A DNA stretch of 5,444 nt from CAYJRR01 sp964372275 [NCBI: uncultured bacterium] (GTDB taxonomy: Bacteria; CAYJRR01): positions 92,133-97,576 of the forward strand of contig CAYJRR010000002.1 in assembly GCA_964372275.1 (NCBI GenBank), written 5' to 3'. The notes beneath the pieces were generated by a model, which worked only from the letters and a program-made list of their open reading frames with translations, made no database searches and had not been told where the DNA came from. A program made the translations under genes and the position numbers. This document shows, in pieces, positions 5,263 to 5,444 of the stretch (position 1 is the first letter of the stretch; every line of letters starts with the position of its first letter).

Positions 5263-5269
5263 TTCCGTC

Positions 5270-5444
5270 GTGAAGATCGCGACCTGGAACGTCAATTCGA
5301 TCCGGGTTCGACTCGAGAGGGTCGTCGCCTGGCTCGAGCACCATGCGCCGGACGTCCTCTGCCTGCAGGAGCTCAAGGCCGAGGAGAAGAACCTGCCGCG
5401 GGAGGCGTTCGAGAAGACGGGCTACCGTTGCGCCGCGCACTGCC
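5270..5444 (+). CDS. xthA: exodeoxyribonuclease III (partial, 5' end only)
   Basis: The first 58 residues of a roughly 260-aa enzyme; the rest lies beyond the right edge. Exonuclease III is a Mg-dependent AP endonuclease and 3'-5' exonuclease in base excision repair, cytoplasmic and acting on DNA. The start reads MKIATWNVNSIRVRL with Asn7, and Glu34 occurs in VLCLQELK, the metal-binding glutamate. Both residues have the same numbers as in E. coli XthA and the alignment needs no gap over this stretch. The GTG start at 5270 gives exactly the expected N terminus. There is no Shine-Dalgarno. The gene follows the small Sm-like gene by 22 nt on the same strand. Other catalytic residues (Tyr109, Asp151, Asp229, His259 in E. 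coli numbering) cannot be checked here. An ExoIII-type enzyme is very likely. Confidence 0.92.
   Translation, partial: MKIATWNVNSIRVRLERVVAWLEHHAPDVLCLQELKAEEKNLPREAFEKTGYRCAAHC

Noticed and set aside
1-5444. tRNA, rRNA, riboswitch, CRISPR, transposon ends or attachment sites
   Set aside because: Coding sequence fills nearly the whole window. The gaps are 35, 70 and 22 nt, too small for such elements, and no regularly spaced repeats or terminal inverted repeats were seen.

Overview
The window comes from a high-GC bacterial chromosome with strongly G/C-ended codons and several GTG starts. A BamD-like outer-membrane assembly protein indicates a diderm (Gram-negative-type) cell. The gene mix (AstA and a LAT-like transaminase beside a GerW/DUF2953 pair and BamD) suggests a deep-branching diderm lineage such as Acidobacteriota, Myxococcota or a related candidate phylum. 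That placement is a guess, because nothing here is a taxonomic marker. I see no mobile element, RNA gene or CRISPR array.

Minus strand, 4643 down to 10: five genes are read in one direction and packed like an operon. They are a class III PLP aminotransferase, arginine N-succinyltransferase (AstA), a DUF2953 membrane protein (B. subtilis YtfI type), a GerW/YtfJ-family protein and a BamD/YfiO-type TPR protein. The first two junctions are 4-nt GTGA overlaps, DUF2953 and gerW overlap by 49 nt, and 35 nt separate gerW from bamD. Aminotransferase followed by AstA repeats the astC-astA order of the arginine succinyltransferase (AST) pathway, but the genes that follow are envelope or unknown-function genes, not astD/B/E. 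The DUF2953-GerW pair is the one known from sporulating Firmicutes, here in a diderm.

Plus strand, 4714 to the right edge: a 70-bp divergent intergenic region leads to a small two-part protein (putative Sm/SH3-like N-terminal barrel, acidic Pro/Ala-rich tail with three AELVLE repeats). It is followed 22 nt later by the 5' end of an exodeoxyribonuclease III (xthA) gene cut by the window edge.

Several starts lack a Shine-Dalgarno sequence but have a -10-like TAnnnT/TACACC element 7-9 nt upstream, so leaderless transcription is possible. The main points for a second look are the BamD-like protein without a lipobox cysteine, the GerW/DUF2953 pair in a diderm, the partial AST-like cassette with an unusual PLP-lysine loop, and the small repeat-tailed protein. 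No wholly new system is evident; the interest is in unusual gene partnerships.
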